From: Lentzea aerocolonigenes
Lineage (GTDB): Bacteria > Actinomycetota > Actinomycetes > Mycobacteriales > Pseudonocardiaceae
Assembly: GCF_000974445.1 (NCBI RefSeq)
Contig: NZ_BBOJ01000042.1
Coordinates: forward strand, 1 to 41,057
Direction: 5' to 3'
Length of the DNA stretch: 41,057 nucleotides
The notes under the pieces were generated by a model. The model saw nothing but the letters and a program-made list of their open reading frames with translations, was not told where the DNA came from and did no database searches. Each line of letters begins with the position of its first letter. Within the stretch, counting starts at the first letter, position 1. Made by a program: the position numbers and the translations under genes. Positions 1 to 7,174 of the stretch are shown here, piece after piece.

Positions 1-302
1 CGGTACCGCCGGGGCCGCCGCACTATGCAGACCAGACCCAGCGTGTTCATCAGCGTAAGCACGGTCTTCTTGGCCACCTGCCAGCCTTGGCGGGTCAGCA
101 CCGTGTGGATCCGCCGGTGCCCGTAGCGGCCCTTGGCCTGCTCGAACGCCTCCGTGATCGCCGCCTTGAGCTCGGCATGCGGATCGGGCCGGTCCAGGCG
201 GGCCTGGTGGTAGAAGAACGTCGAGCGGGTCAGGCCGGCGACCGCCAGCAGCACCGGCAGCGGAAACTCAGCCTTGAGGGCGGCGATGATCTGGGTTTTC
301 AC
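1..302 (-). CDS. IS3-family transposase OrfB (N-terminal part)
   Basis: Reading the minus strand from a GTG at 302 gives an open frame of about 100 residues, VKTQIIAALKAEF..., that runs off the window. It contains the conserved stretch with YGHRRI that precedes the DDE integrase core (rve) of IS3 OrfB proteins. The catalytic DDE residues are beyond the edge. Its start overlaps the OrfA stop (GTGA), placing OrfB in the -1 frame relative to OrfA. The -1 frame is open from the A6 run of OrfA through to this start, so an OrfAB fusion by ribosomal frameshift is possible. Identification rests on the characteristic sequence and the pairing with OrfA. Confidence 0.85.
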   Translation of the reverse strand, partial: MKTQIIAALKAEFPLPVLLAVAGLTRSTFFYHQARLDRPDPHAELKAAITEAFEQAKGRYGHRRIHTVLTRQGWQVAKKTVLTLMNTLGLVCIVRRPRRY

Positions 303-826
303 CCTCGCCCCTGCTCCCTCAAGGCCCGCAATTTTTTCAGGTAGGCGACTTCCGCGGACAGCAGCAGGTTCTCCGCCCGCAACCGTTCCAGCTCACTGTC
401 GGCAGGCGCGGACGCACCACCGGCAGGACGGCCCTTCCGCTTGGGCCGCAACGCTTCCTCGCCCTCACTGCGATACGCCCGAACCCAGGTCTCGACCAGC
501 TTGGGCGAGGACAGACCGTGCTCGCGCGCCAGCTCGAGCGCCGTCGCCTCACCACTGACATACCGGCGCACGACCTCGAGCTTGAACTCGAACGTGAACG
601 ACGGCTTGCCCGGCTTCCTCATCAGCGCTCCCGCGCTCCGCAGCATCCAACGATCACGCAAGCGTCGCACCGCCGTCGGCGACACACCCAACCGGGTCGC
701 CACAGCCTTCGCGCCATACCCGTTCTCGAACAACACGACAGCGGATGCCCGCTCCCGCTCAGACAACGAACTACCTGGATGCACCCCACCACTCCCCGGA
801 GAGCCGGAACTGGATTCCCAGTCCAA
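299..826 (-). CDS. IS3-family transposase OrfA (helix-turn-helix)
   Basis: The frame of up to 175 residues has two helix-turn-helix units. The first is around the sequence GYGAKAVATRLGVSPTAVRRL and the second is the IS3 OrfA-type domain (KLEVVRRYVSGEAT...ELAREHGLS). A C-terminal leucine-zipper-like helix (ELERLRAENLLLSAEVAYLKKL) follows, as in IS3/IS150-type OrfA. The TTG at 826 gives the longest frame, but TTG or GTG codons up to about 50 nt downstream could be the true start. An A6 run (T6 at 332-337 on the plus strand), a possible -1 slip site, lies about 30 nt before the stop. OrfA binds the element ends and regulates transposition; the fusion with OrfB would be the transposase. Confidence 0.88.
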   Translation of the reverse strand: MDWESSSGSPGSGGVHPGSSLSERERASAVVLFENGYGAKAVATRLGVSPTAVRRLRDRWMLRSAGALMRKPGKPSFTFEFKLEVVRRYVSGEATALELAREHGLSSPKLVETWVRAYRSEGEEALRPKRKGRPAGGASAPADSELERLRAENLLLSAEVAYLKKLRALREQGRG

Positions 827-888
827 CTTCCGGGGAGCGGTTCACATCCACGTGAGGTGGATGAAGGAGCCCTTCATCGTCGAAGCGG

Positions 889-1299
889 TCAGTCCTGCTG
901 GACGTCGATCTGAACCTTGCGCTCCTCCGGCGGTGCGGCGATCGGCACGCGGACCTCGAGAATGCCCTTCTTGTACTCGGCGGAGATCTTCGAGGTGTCC
1001 GCGCCCGAGGGCAGCGACACGGTCCGGCTGAACGAGCCGTAGCGGAACTCGGAACGGTGCTGGTCCTTCTTCGTCTCCTCCCGCTGGGCGGTGATGGTGA
1101 GGGTGCCGTCGGTCGCGCTCACGTCGATGTCTTTCGCAGCGTCCAGACCCGGCAACTCCGCGCGGAGCACGTAAGCGCCCTCCTCGACGAAGTCCTCGAT
1201 GTGCATCGGATGCCGGGTCCCGAACGGCCACGTGGCGTCGAACATCTCCCACAGGTCGGGAAGCAGCGAGCTTGCCGGACGGCGAGCCAGCGAGGTCAT
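889..1299 (-). CDS. Hsp20 / alpha-crystallin family small heat shock protein
   Basis: The product is 136 aa, MTSLARRPASSLLPDLWEMF... An alpha-crystallin domain spans about residues 35-130, with the AELPGLD entry strand and the GILEVRVP motif of small heat shock proteins. ATP-independent chaperones of this family hold unfolding proteins in the cytoplasm; mycobacterial HspX/Acr is the hypoxia-induced example. I chose the ATG at 1299 because AAAGGAG lies 7 nt upstream. The frame is open further, to 1380, but that extension has no homologous look and would cover the regulatory box. The gene diverges from the hydrogenase operon starting at 1455. A DosR-like box (1363-1376) lies 63 nt upstream. It is monocistronic and faces the IS3 end. 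Confidence 0.93.
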   Translation of the reverse strand: MTSLARRPASSLLPDLWEMFDATWPFGTRHPMHIEDFVEEGAYVLRAELPGLDAAKDIDVSATDGTLTITAQREETKKDQHRSEFRYGSFSRTVSLPSGADTSKISAEYKKGILEVRVPIAAPPEERKVQIDVQQD

Positions 1300-1362
1300 G
1301 TCATCTCCTTTCCTGTTGCGCTCCAACACTTCCAGCCCACCACCGGACGCACCGCGAGGACA

Positions 1363-1376
1363 GGGACCGAAGCGCC
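1363..1376 (-). promoter_or_regulatory. DosR-like box upstream of hsp20
   Basis: The plus strand reads GGGACCGAAGCGCC, and the gene direction reads GGCGC-TTCG-GTCCC. One half-site is perfect and the other matches 3 of 5 positions. It lies 63 nt before the hsp20 ATG. Site assignment rests on similarity to the mycobacterial DosR core GGGAC-N4-GTCCC and on the recurrence of the same spacing at other genes in this window. Confidence 0.5.
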
Positions 1377-1385
1377 TCACCGGAT

Positions 1386-1399
1386 GGGCCCTTGGTCAC
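1386..1399 (+). promoter_or_regulatory. DosR-like box upstream of hyhB
   Basis: GGGCC-CTTG-GTCAC lies 55 nt before the chosen ATG at 1455. Its arms differ from GGGAC/GTCCC by one base each. Only 9 nt separate it from the hsp20 box, so one short region would control both divergent transcripts. Confidence 0.55.
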
Positions 1400-1454
1400 T
1401 GGGGGCGGGCTTGCCCTGCCGTGACGATGGGAGACGACTCAGGAGGTGGCGGAC

Positions 1455-2513
1455 ATGCAGGTCGTGCTGGACCTCGACGGTCTCGACGCGCTCATCGGCG
1501 TGCTGAGGCAGGACGGCCGCGTGGTCGTCGGCCCGGTCCTGCGGGACGACGCGATCACGTTGGCAGAGCTGGGTTCCGCCGCGGACCTGCCGAGCGGGTG
1601 GGGCGTCGGGACAGGTCCCGGCCACTACCGGGTACGCCGTCGCCAGGACACCGCGGTCTTCGGCCATTCGGCCGGTCCGCAGTCGTGGAAGAGGTTCCTG
1701 CACCCGCCCCGCCGAGCCTTGATCTCCAGTGACCCCGCGGGATTCCACCCCGTCGAGGACAACGCGCCGGACTACGCGTTCCTCGGTGTGCGGCCCTGCG
1801 ACCTGGCCGCGATCACCAAGCTGCGGCAGATCGTCGGCGGCAGAGCGCCTTTCGTGGTCGCCGCCCAGTGCACGGAGCCCGGCGAGGTGTGCTTCTGCGC
1901 CTCGATGGGCTGCGGACCTGCCGCCGGCTCCGGCTACGACATCGCGCTGACGGAACGGATCGACTCCACCGGTCACCGGTTCCTCGCCACCTCCGGCACC
2001 GGTGAAGGCGCCGAGGTCCTCGCTCGTGTGCCCGCCCGTGCCGCGTCACCGGACGACGTCGCGCTCGCCGAGCAGGACGTCGAGGCCGCCGCGAACCGCA
2101 TGGGCCGGGCGATGCCCGAACTGGACCTGCGCGACCTCCTCGCCCGCAACCGGGACTCCGCGCACTGGGAGGCAGTGGCCGAACGGTGCCTCACCTGTGG
2201 CAACTGCACCATGGTCTGCCCCACCTGCTTCTGCGTCTCCGTCGAGGACACCACCGATCTCGACGGGAACGCGGAACGCTCCCAGCGCTGGGCGTCGTGC
2301 TTCGAGATCGACTTCTCCTACCTCCACGGCGGCGCGGTGCGCACGTCCGGTGCCTCGCGCTACCGCCAGTGGATGACCCACAAACTCGGCACGTGGCACG
2401 ACCAGTTCGGCACGTCCGGCTGCGTCGGCTGTGGACGGTGCATCGCGTGGTGCCCGGCCGGGATCGACATCACCGAGGAAGCGGCAGCTCTGGCGGGAAG
2501 TGAACAACCATGA
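1455..2513 (+). CDS. hyhB: Group 3b [NiFe] hydrogenase beta subunit, iron-sulfur protein (HyhB)
   Basis: The product is 352 aa. The C-terminal part holds two [4Fe-4S] binding motifs: C-x2-C-x2-C-x3-C near residues 245-255 (CLTCGNCTMVC) and a second near 323-333 (CVGCGRCIAWC). The N-terminal part contains the VRPCDLAAI and FCASMGC stretches typical of HydB/HyhB and of sulfite reductase subunit A-like proteins. It should carry electrons between the hydrogenase module and the NAD(P)-binding gamma subunit of the cytoplasmic heterotetramer. The ATG at 1455 has AGGAGG 9 nt upstream; the longer GTG start at 1446 abuts that ribosome site directly and is unlikely. It is the first gene of the operon and overlaps the next by 4 nt (ATGA). 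A DosR-like box lies upstream. Confidence 0.92.
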   Translation: MQVVLDLDGLDALIGVLRQDGRVVVGPVLRDDAITLAELGSAADLPSGWGVGTGPGHYRVRRRQDTAVFGHSAGPQSWKRFLHPPRRALISSDPAGFHPVEDNAPDYAFLGVRPCDLAAITKLRQIVGGRAPFVVAAQCTEPGEVCFCASMGCGPAAGSGYDIALTERIDSTGHRFLATSGTGEGAEVLARVPARAASPDDVALAEQDVEAAANRMGRAMPELDLRDLLARNRDSAHWEAVAERCLTCGNCTMVCPTCFCVSVEDTTDLDGNAERSQRWASCFEIDFSYLHGGAVRTSGASRYRQWMTHKLGTWHDQFGTSGCVGCGRCIAWCPAGIDITEEAAALAGSEQP

Positions 2514-2971
2514 CCACTCCCATGACCGATCTCGACGCACTTCCCCTCCTCACGCGACTGTCACACACGCAGCGCGCGGCGATCGCGGGAGTCAGCCGGA
2601 TCGAGACCTACGAAGCCGGCACCCGGCTGTTCGACGAAGGAGGGCTCGCCGACCAGTGCTGGGTGGTGCTGACCGGGTGCGTCGTGATCGACACGGTGGT
2701 GCCCCCGCGCGGCAAGGTCGCCCTGCAGAGCATCGGACCCGGTGAACTCCTCGGCTGGTCGTGGCTCGTGCCGCCGTACCGCTGGCACTTCGGCGCCACC
2801 GCGGTGACCTCGACGCGAGCGGCTGTCGTGGACACCGGGGCGTTGCGCGTGCTCGCCGACGAGGACCCCGCGCTCGGCTACCAGCTCTCCCTGATCCTGA
2901 TCGACGCACTGCTGAACCGGTTGCAGGCCACCCGGATCCGGCTGCTCGACCTCTACCGGAACCCCGCATGA
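2510..2971 (+). CDS. Cyclic nucleotide-binding domain protein of the hydrogenase operon
   Basis: The product is 153 aa with one Crp-type cNMP-binding beta-roll (about residues 15-115). It has no helix-turn-helix, so it is not itself a DNA-binding regulator. The phosphate-cassette region reads GPGELLGWSWLVPPYRWHFGATA. It keeps the GE pair, but the usual PRxAT is altered, so nucleotide binding is uncertain. The C-terminal helices (LLNRLQATRIRLLDLY) would suit dimerisation or docking. It is coupled by ATGA overlaps to hyhB and hyhG, so it is made together with the enzyme. I infer a regulatory or assembly role. From memory, proteins of this type recur beside bacterial group 3b hydrogenases, but their function is not established. 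Confidence 0.85.
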   Translation: MTTPMTDLDALPLLTRLSHTQRAAIAGVSRIETYEAGTRLFDEGGLADQCWVVLTGCVVIDTVVPPRGKVALQSIGPGELLGWSWLVPPYRWHFGATAVTSTRAAVVDTGALRVLADEDPALGYQLSLILIDALLNRLQATRIRLLDLYRNPA

Positions 2972-3753
2972 CGACCTGGACGCCGACGCCCTACCAGGTC
3001 GTGACACGCACCGTAGAGACACACGACTCGGTGACCCTGGTGCTGCGGCCGGTCGCCGAGTCGTTGCCCGCGTTCAGTCCTGGCCAGTTCGCGATGCTCT
3101 ACGCGCACGGCATCGGCGAGGTGCCCATCTCCATCAGCGGGATCCCGGGCGACGGCACGCTCGTGCACACGATCCGCGCTGTCGGCGCGGTGAGCCGGGC
3201 GCTGCACGACGCCGGACCCGGCACGGTGATCGGGGTCCGAGGCCCGTTCGGCACGGCGTGGCAACTCGACGGCGCGGAGGACCTGCTCGTGGTCGCGGGC
3301 GGCATCGGCCTCGCGCCACTGCGTCCCGTGCTCGGCCACCCGGCCAAGCGCACGGTGCTCGTCGCGGGCGCGCGAACCCGGCAGGACCTGCTGTACCAGG
3401 ACGAGCTCGCGGGACTGTCCGATGTGGACGTGGTGCTCACCGTCGACCACGGAGACCACGACTGGCACGGCCGCGTCGGCTTCGTCACCGAACCACTCGC
3501 GTCGATCCCGCTCGACCCCGACCGCACCACCGCGCTGTTGTGCGGCCCTGAGCCGATGATGCGGTTCTGCGCCAGGACGTTGCTCGGCCGGGGCGTGCGC
3601 GCCGAGCGGATCCAGGTGTCGTTGGAGCGCAACATGCAGTGCGGCATCGGACTGTGCGGGCACTGTCAGCTCGGGCCGCTGCTGCTGTGCCGCGACGGCC
3701 CGGTCACCGGCTATCCGACGGCCGAACCGCTGTTGCTGGCGAAGGAGTTGTGA
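2968..3753 (+). CDS. hyhG: Group 3b hydrogenase gamma subunit, FAD/NAD(P)-binding (HyhG)
   Basis: The product is 261 aa of the ferredoxin-NADP reductase fold. An FAD-binding barrel with SPGQFAML lies around residues 35-42. A nucleotide-binding Rossmann part starts at VAGGIGLAPLRPVL (about residue 110), and CGPEPMM lies near 195. A C-terminal [2Fe-2S] site has four cysteines (C225, C230, C233, C241), as in HydG/PyrK-type proteins. It passes electrons between NAD(P)H and the Fe-S chain, so the complex can oxidise H2 or dispose of excess reductant as H2. Its ATG overlaps the preceding stop (ATGA), and the hyhS start overlaps its own stop by one base. The longer open frame upstream lies inside the preceding gene and is not used. 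Confidence 0.93.
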   Translation: MTTWTPTPYQVVTRTVETHDSVTLVLRPVAESLPAFSPGQFAMLYAHGIGEVPISISGIPGDGTLVHTIRAVGAVSRALHDAGPGTVIGVRGPFGTAWQLDGAEDLLVVAGGIGLAPLRPVLGHPAKRTVLVAGARTRQDLLYQDELAGLSDVDVVLTVDHGDHDWHGRVGFVTEPLASIPLDPDRTTALLCGPEPMMRFCARTLLGRGVRAERIQVSLERNMQCGIGLCGHCQLGPLLLCRDGPVTGYPTAEPLLLAKEL

Positions 3754-4490
3754 TGCCGAGCATCGCCGTCTGGAAGTTCACCTCGTGCGACGGCTGCCAG
3801 CTCACCCTGCTGGACTGCAAGGACGAGCTGCTGCCGTTGACCGAACGCGTCCACATCGCCCACTTCCTGGAGGCCACGAGCGTCAGCGAGCCCGGCCCCT
3901 ACGACATCTCGATCGTCGAGGGATCCGTGACCACGCCGGAAGAGGCCGAGCGGATCCGCTGGATCAGGGAGCAGTCGGGGGTGCTGGTCGTCGTCGGCGC
4001 GTGCGCGACTTCAGGCGGCATCCAGGCGTTGCGGAACTTCGCCGACGTCGACGAGTTCCGCTCGATCGTCTACGCCCGCCCCGAGCACATCGCGACGCTG
4101 GGCACCTCCACGCCCGTCTCCGCGCACGTCGCGGTGGACCACGAACTGCGCGGCTGTCCCATCGACAAGGGGCAACTGCTGGAGGTGCTCACGGCGTTGC
4201 TGGCGGGGAGAAAGCCGGATCTGCCCGACACGAGCGTGTGCACGGAGTGCAAGCGGCGTGGCCTCACCTGCGTGATGGTCGCGCACGGCACACCGTGTCT
4301 CGGCCCCGTGACGCACGCCGGCTGCGGCGCGTTGTGTCCTGCGGTCGACCGGGGCTGTTACGGCTGCTTCGGTCCGATGAACCAGCCCAACGTGCCCGCG
4401 CTCGTGCCGTTGCTGCGGCGCAGCGGCATGGGCGACGACGAGCTGCACCTGGTGTTCCGCACCTTCAACGCCAACGCGGAGTGGACTTGA
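3753..4490 (+). CDS. hyhS: Group 3b [NiFe] hydrogenase small subunit (HyhS), C-terminus altered by insertion
   Basis: The product is 245 aa. The N-terminal FTSCDGCQLTLLD motif and the later Cys groups (GACATSGG, ELRGCPIDK, VCTECKRRG, PCLGP...GCGALCP, CYGCFGP) supply ligands for the proximal and further [4Fe-4S] clusters of the NADPH-coupled hydrogenase small subunit. It passes electrons from HyhL to HyhB. Its stop codon (4488-4490) lies inside the terminal TTGA of the adjacent TnpB element. Removing 4487-5863 would restore ...EWTERRPR and a TGA that overlaps the hyhL ATG as ATGA, like the rest of the operon. The insertion therefore costs about five C-terminal residues and breaks translational coupling. 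All visible cluster motifs remain, so the subunit may still work. Confidence 0.92.
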   Translation: MPSIAVWKFTSCDGCQLTLLDCKDELLPLTERVHIAHFLEATSVSEPGPYDISIVEGSVTTPEEAERIRWIREQSGVLVVVGACATSGGIQALRNFADVDEFRSIVYARPEHIATLGTSTPVSAHVAVDHELRGCPIDKGQLLEVLTALLAGRKPDLPDTSVCTECKRRGLTCVMVAHGTPCLGPVTHAGCGALCPAVDRGCYGCFGPMNQPNVPALVPLLRRSGMGDDELHLVFRTFNANAEWT

Positions 4491-4496
4491 CTTCCT

Positions 4497-4516
4497 CCCC
4501 CTCGTGAATGAGGGGG
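4497..4516 (-). repeat. Right-end subterminal hairpin of the TnpB element
   Basis: CCCCCTC-GTGAAT-GAGGGGG is a perfect 7-bp stem with a 6-nt loop, 10 nt inside the right end. It would also form the 3' scaffold end of the element's guide (omega/reRNA) and could stop transcripts entering from hyhS. Confidence 0.75.
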
Positions 4517-4520
4517 ATTC

Positions 4521-5717
4521 CTACGGCTCGCGCCGCGGGGTTTTCTGCTTCGTAGCCGACTGCCCGCCCGGAGGGTTCCGTTGAGGTCTTACACCGGCTC
4601 CACAGACTGTCACCGCCAGCCCGGCGGCCAGAATGTTGCGTGCCGCGTTCACGTCCCGATCATGGGACGCGCCGCAGCCACAGGTCCACGTGCGCAGGTG
4701 CAGCGGCATCTCAGCCGCGAGGGCGCCGCAGGCCGAGCAGAGCTTGGACGACGGGAACCAGCGATCGATCGCGATCACGTTCCGCCCGTGCCAGCTCGCC
4801 TTGTATTCCAGAAACTGGCGGAACTGCCGCCAGCCCGCGTCGTTGATGGCGCGGGCGAGGCGGTGGTTGCCGACCATGTTCGACACCGCGAGATCCTCGA
4901 TCACGAGAGTTTGGGTTTCACGCACGAGCCGAGTAGTGATCTTGTGCAGGTAGTCGGTGCGTCGGTCGGCGATCCGGGCGTGCACACGGGCCACCTTGAC
5001 GCGGGCCTTGTTCCGGTTGTTGCTGCCTTTCTGCTTGCGGCACAACGTCCGCTGCGCCTTCGCCAATGCCGTGCGGTCCCGCCGTTCGTGCCGGGGATTG
5101 CCGATCTTCTCCCCGGTCGAGAGCACCAGCAGGTGATCAAGACCCACATCGATCCCCACCACCGCATCCGTGGCGGGCAACGGCGTCACGCTCGGGTCTT
5201 CGCACAGCAGGGAGACGAACCAGCGTCCCGCCGAGTCCCGGGACACGGTCACCGTCGACGGTGTTGCCCCTTCGGGCAGGGGCCGCGACCAGCGGATGTC
5301 CAGCGGCTCGGCCATCTTCGCCAGCGTCAACGTCCCGTCGAGCCAGCGGAACGCCGACCGCGTGTACTCCGCGCTGGCGCGCGACTTCTTCCGCGACTTG
5401 AACCGCGGAAACCGCGCACGCCTCGCCCAGAAATGGCCGAACGCCGTCTGCAGATGCCGCAACGCCTGCTGCAACGGCACCGCCGACACCTCCGCCAGGA
5501 ACGCGAGTTCCTCGGTGCGCTTCCACGCGGTCAGCAACGCGGACGTGGCCTCGTACCCGACCCGCTCCCCGCGCAGGGCCCACGCCTCGCTGCGAGCCTG
5601 CAACGCCAGGTTGTACACCTTGCGGACACACCCGAACGTGCGCGACAACTCCGCCGCCTGCGCCTCCGTCGGATAGAAGCGGTACCGGAACGCCCGCTTC
5701 ACAGGTTCCGACAACAC
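4521..5717 (-). CDS. tnpB: TnpB, RNA-guided endonuclease of an IS200/IS605-type element
   Basis: The product is 398 aa, a normal length for TnpB. An N-terminal OrfB helix-turn-helix segment (FRYRFYPTEAQ) is followed by a RuvC-like nuclease with the three acidic residues visible: D190 (GIDVGLDHL), E274 (VIEDLAV) and D355 (HDRDVNAA). A zinc ribbon lies between the last two (CSAC at 327-330, CGC at 346-348). TnpB proteins are ancestors of Cas12. They cut DNA using a guide RNA from the element's right end, and so help the element persist. The gene is antisense to the hydrogenase operon. Start choice is between GTG 5717 and a GTG five codons later. All catalytic motifs are intact, so I expect a functional protein. 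No tnpA is nearby, so it would need one in trans to move. Confidence 0.93.
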   Translation of the reverse strand: MLSEPVKRAFRYRFYPTEAQAAELSRTFGCVRKVYNLALQARSEAWALRGERVGYEATSALLTAWKRTEELAFLAEVSAVPLQQALRHLQTAFGHFWARRARFPRFKSRKKSRASAEYTRSAFRWLDGTLTLAKMAEPLDIRWSRPLPEGATPSTVTVSRDSAGRWFVSLLCEDPSVTPLPATDAVVGIDVGLDHLLVLSTGEKIGNPRHERRDRTALAKAQRTLCRKQKGSNNRNKARVKVARVHARIADRRTDYLHKITTRLVRETQTLVIEDLAVSNMVGNHRLARAINDAGWRQFRQFLEYKASWHGRNVIAIDRWFPSSKLCSACGALAAEMPLHLRTWTCGCGASHDRDVNAARNILAAGLAVTVCGAGVRPQRNPPGGQSATKQKTPRREP

Positions 5718-5837
5718 GCGTCACACCCTACCGACCCGGATCACGAACCCGCGGCCGGGATATCACACGAGCACGACGAATCAGCCTGGACGGCTGATCG
5801 CCGCACCCCGCCCTGCTCCGCAGCAGGTTCGTTTCCT

Positions 5838-5857
5838 CCCCGGCCTCAAGACTGGGG
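5838..5857 (-). repeat. Left-end subterminal hairpin of the TnpB element
   Basis: On the minus strand CCCCAGTC-TTGA-GGCCGGGG forms an imperfect 8-bp stem with one mismatch and one G-T pair, 6 nt inside the proposed left end. Single-strand hairpins of this kind are recognised by TnpA in the IS200/IS605 family. Confidence 0.65.
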
Positions 5858-5878
5858 TATCCACGAAAGGAGGCCGCG

Positions 5879-7174
5879 ATGACCCATCGCGCGAACCGAA
5901 CGCTGCAGGTCGCCGGCCTGGCCAGGGTCGAGGGCGAGGGCGCGCTGCACGTGCGCACCGTCGACGGTGAGGTCGACCGCGTCGAGCTGAACATCTACGA
6001 ACCACCGCGGTTCTTCGAGGCGTTCCTGCGTGGCAGGGACTTCCGCGAACCTCCCGACATCACCGCACGGATCTGCGGCATCTGCCCGGTGGCCTATCAG
6101 ATGAGCGCGTGCCTCGCGATCGAGGACGCGTGCGGCGTGCGGGTCGACGGTCAGCTGCGAGCGTTGCGCAGGCTGCTGTACTGCGGTGAGTGGATCTCCA
6201 GCCACACCCTGCACATCCACCTGCTGCACGCGCCGGACTTCCTCGGCTTCCCCGACGGCATCGCCATGGCGGGCGCGCACCGGGCGATCGTCGAACGCGG
6301 GCTGGCGCTGAAGAAGGCCGGCAACCAGATCATGGACCTGGTCGGCGGACGGGCGATCCACCCGGTCAACGTCCGCGTCGGCGGGTTCTACCGGGTGCCC
6401 ACGCCCGAGGAGCTGCGGCCGCTCGCCAAGACGTTGCACCAGGCGCTGTACGACGCGCTGGGCACCCTGGAGTGGGTGGCCGGGTTCGACTTCCCCGACC
6501 TCGAGGTGCCGCACGACCTGCTGGCGTTGCGAGACGTCGAGGGCTACCCGCTCGATCGCGGCGAGCCCTGCGTCAGCAACGGTCTCGCCTTCCCGACTGC
6601 CGAGTTCGGCCGCCACGTCGTCGAACACCAGGTGGCGCACTCGACGGCACTGCACGCGCGGCTGGACGACCGGATGTTCCTGGTCGGCCCGCTCGCCAGG
6701 TACAGCCTCAACTCCGACCGCCTCTCCCCCGTCGCACGGGAGGCAGCCGACGCGGCCGGGCTCGGTCCGGTGTGCCGCAACCCGTTCCGCAGCATCGTCG
6801 TGCGGGCCGTCGAGGTCGTGTACGCGGTCGAGGAAGCCCTGCGGATCATCGAGTCGTACGAGCGGCCGGACTCGCCCGCGGTCGAGGTGAACCCGCGTGC
6901 CGGCGTCGGGCACGGCATCACGGAGGCACCGCGCGGCCTGCTGTACCACCGGTACGAGCTCGATCAGGCGGGCCGGATCCTCAGCGCCGACATCGTGCCG
7001 CCCACGTCCCAGAACCAGTCCGCGATCGAGGCGGACGTGACCCAGGTGGTCCACTCTCACCAGCACCTCGACGACCACGCGCTGCAGTCGTTGTGCGAAC
7101 AGACGATCCGCAACTACGACCCGTGCATCTCCTGCTCCGCGCACTTCCTCGACTTCACCAGGGAGCGAACGTGA
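5879..7174 (+). CDS. hyhL: Group 3b [NiFe] hydrogenase large subunit (HyhL)
   Basis: The product is 431 aa. Nickel-iron ligands are visible: the L1 motif RICGIC (C66, C69) and the L2 motif DPCISCSAH (C416, C419), followed by a nine-residue tail (FLDFTRERT). The tail should be removed by the protease encoded next, once nickel is inserted. The protein holds the H2-splitting site of the cytoplasmic NADP-coupled enzyme. Its ribosome site AAAGGAGG (5866-5873) remains just outside the TnpB element, so translation can start independently although coupling with hyhS is lost. Transcription from the hyhB promoter must now cross about 1.4 kb of antisense tnpB DNA. The protease start overlaps the stop codon (GTGA). 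Confidence 0.94.
   Translation: MTHRANRTLQVAGLARVEGEGALHVRTVDGEVDRVELNIYEPPRFFEAFLRGRDFREPPDITARICGICPVAYQMSACLAIEDACGVRVDGQLRALRRLLYCGEWISSHTLHIHLLHAPDFLGFPDGIAMAGAHRAIVERGLALKKAGNQIMDLVGGRAIHPVNVRVGGFYRVPTPEELRPLAKTLHQALYDALGTLEWVAGFDFPDLEVPHDLLALRDVEGYPLDRGEPCVSNGLAFPTAEFGRHVVEHQVAHSTALHARLDDRMFLVGPLARYSLNSDRLSPVAREAADAAGLGPVCRNPFRSIVVRAVEVVYAVEEALRIIESYERPDSPAVEVNPRAGVGHGITEAPRGLLYHRYELDQAGRILSADIVPPTSQNQSAIEADVTQVVHSHQHLDDHALQSLCEQTIRNYDPCISCSAHFLDFTRERT

Larger units (their letters stand above)
1..835 (-). mobile_element. IS3-family insertion sequence, partial
   Basis: Two overlapping minus-strand frames have the OrfA/OrfB layout of IS3 elements. The left end lies outside the window. 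The right end lies somewhere near 826-840, before the hsp20 stop codon at 889. I cannot fix it, because the matching inverted repeat and target duplication are not visible. The OrfB part here has no stop, so the element may be intact and active. Confidence 0.85.
4487..5863 (-). mobile_element. IS200/IS605-type element carrying only tnpB (IS1341-like)
   Basis: The element has a tnpB gene, no tnpA, and subterminal imperfect hairpins at both ends (4497-4516 and 5838-5857) instead of inverted repeats. The right end finishes in TCAA (minus strand), as known for this family. I placed the boundaries where excision restores the hyhS reading frame and an ATGA overlap with hyhL. The bases flanking the left end (minus strand, TTTCG) would then be the insertion/target-adjacent motif; this is inferred. 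A guide RNA read from the right end would start in hyhS sequence. Confidence 0.82.

Noticed and set aside
4497..5857. Short hairpins at 4497 and 5838 read as terminators or a CRISPR-like repeat
   Set aside because: They are at the two ends of a tnpB element and fit its subterminal hairpins; there is no repeat-spacer array.
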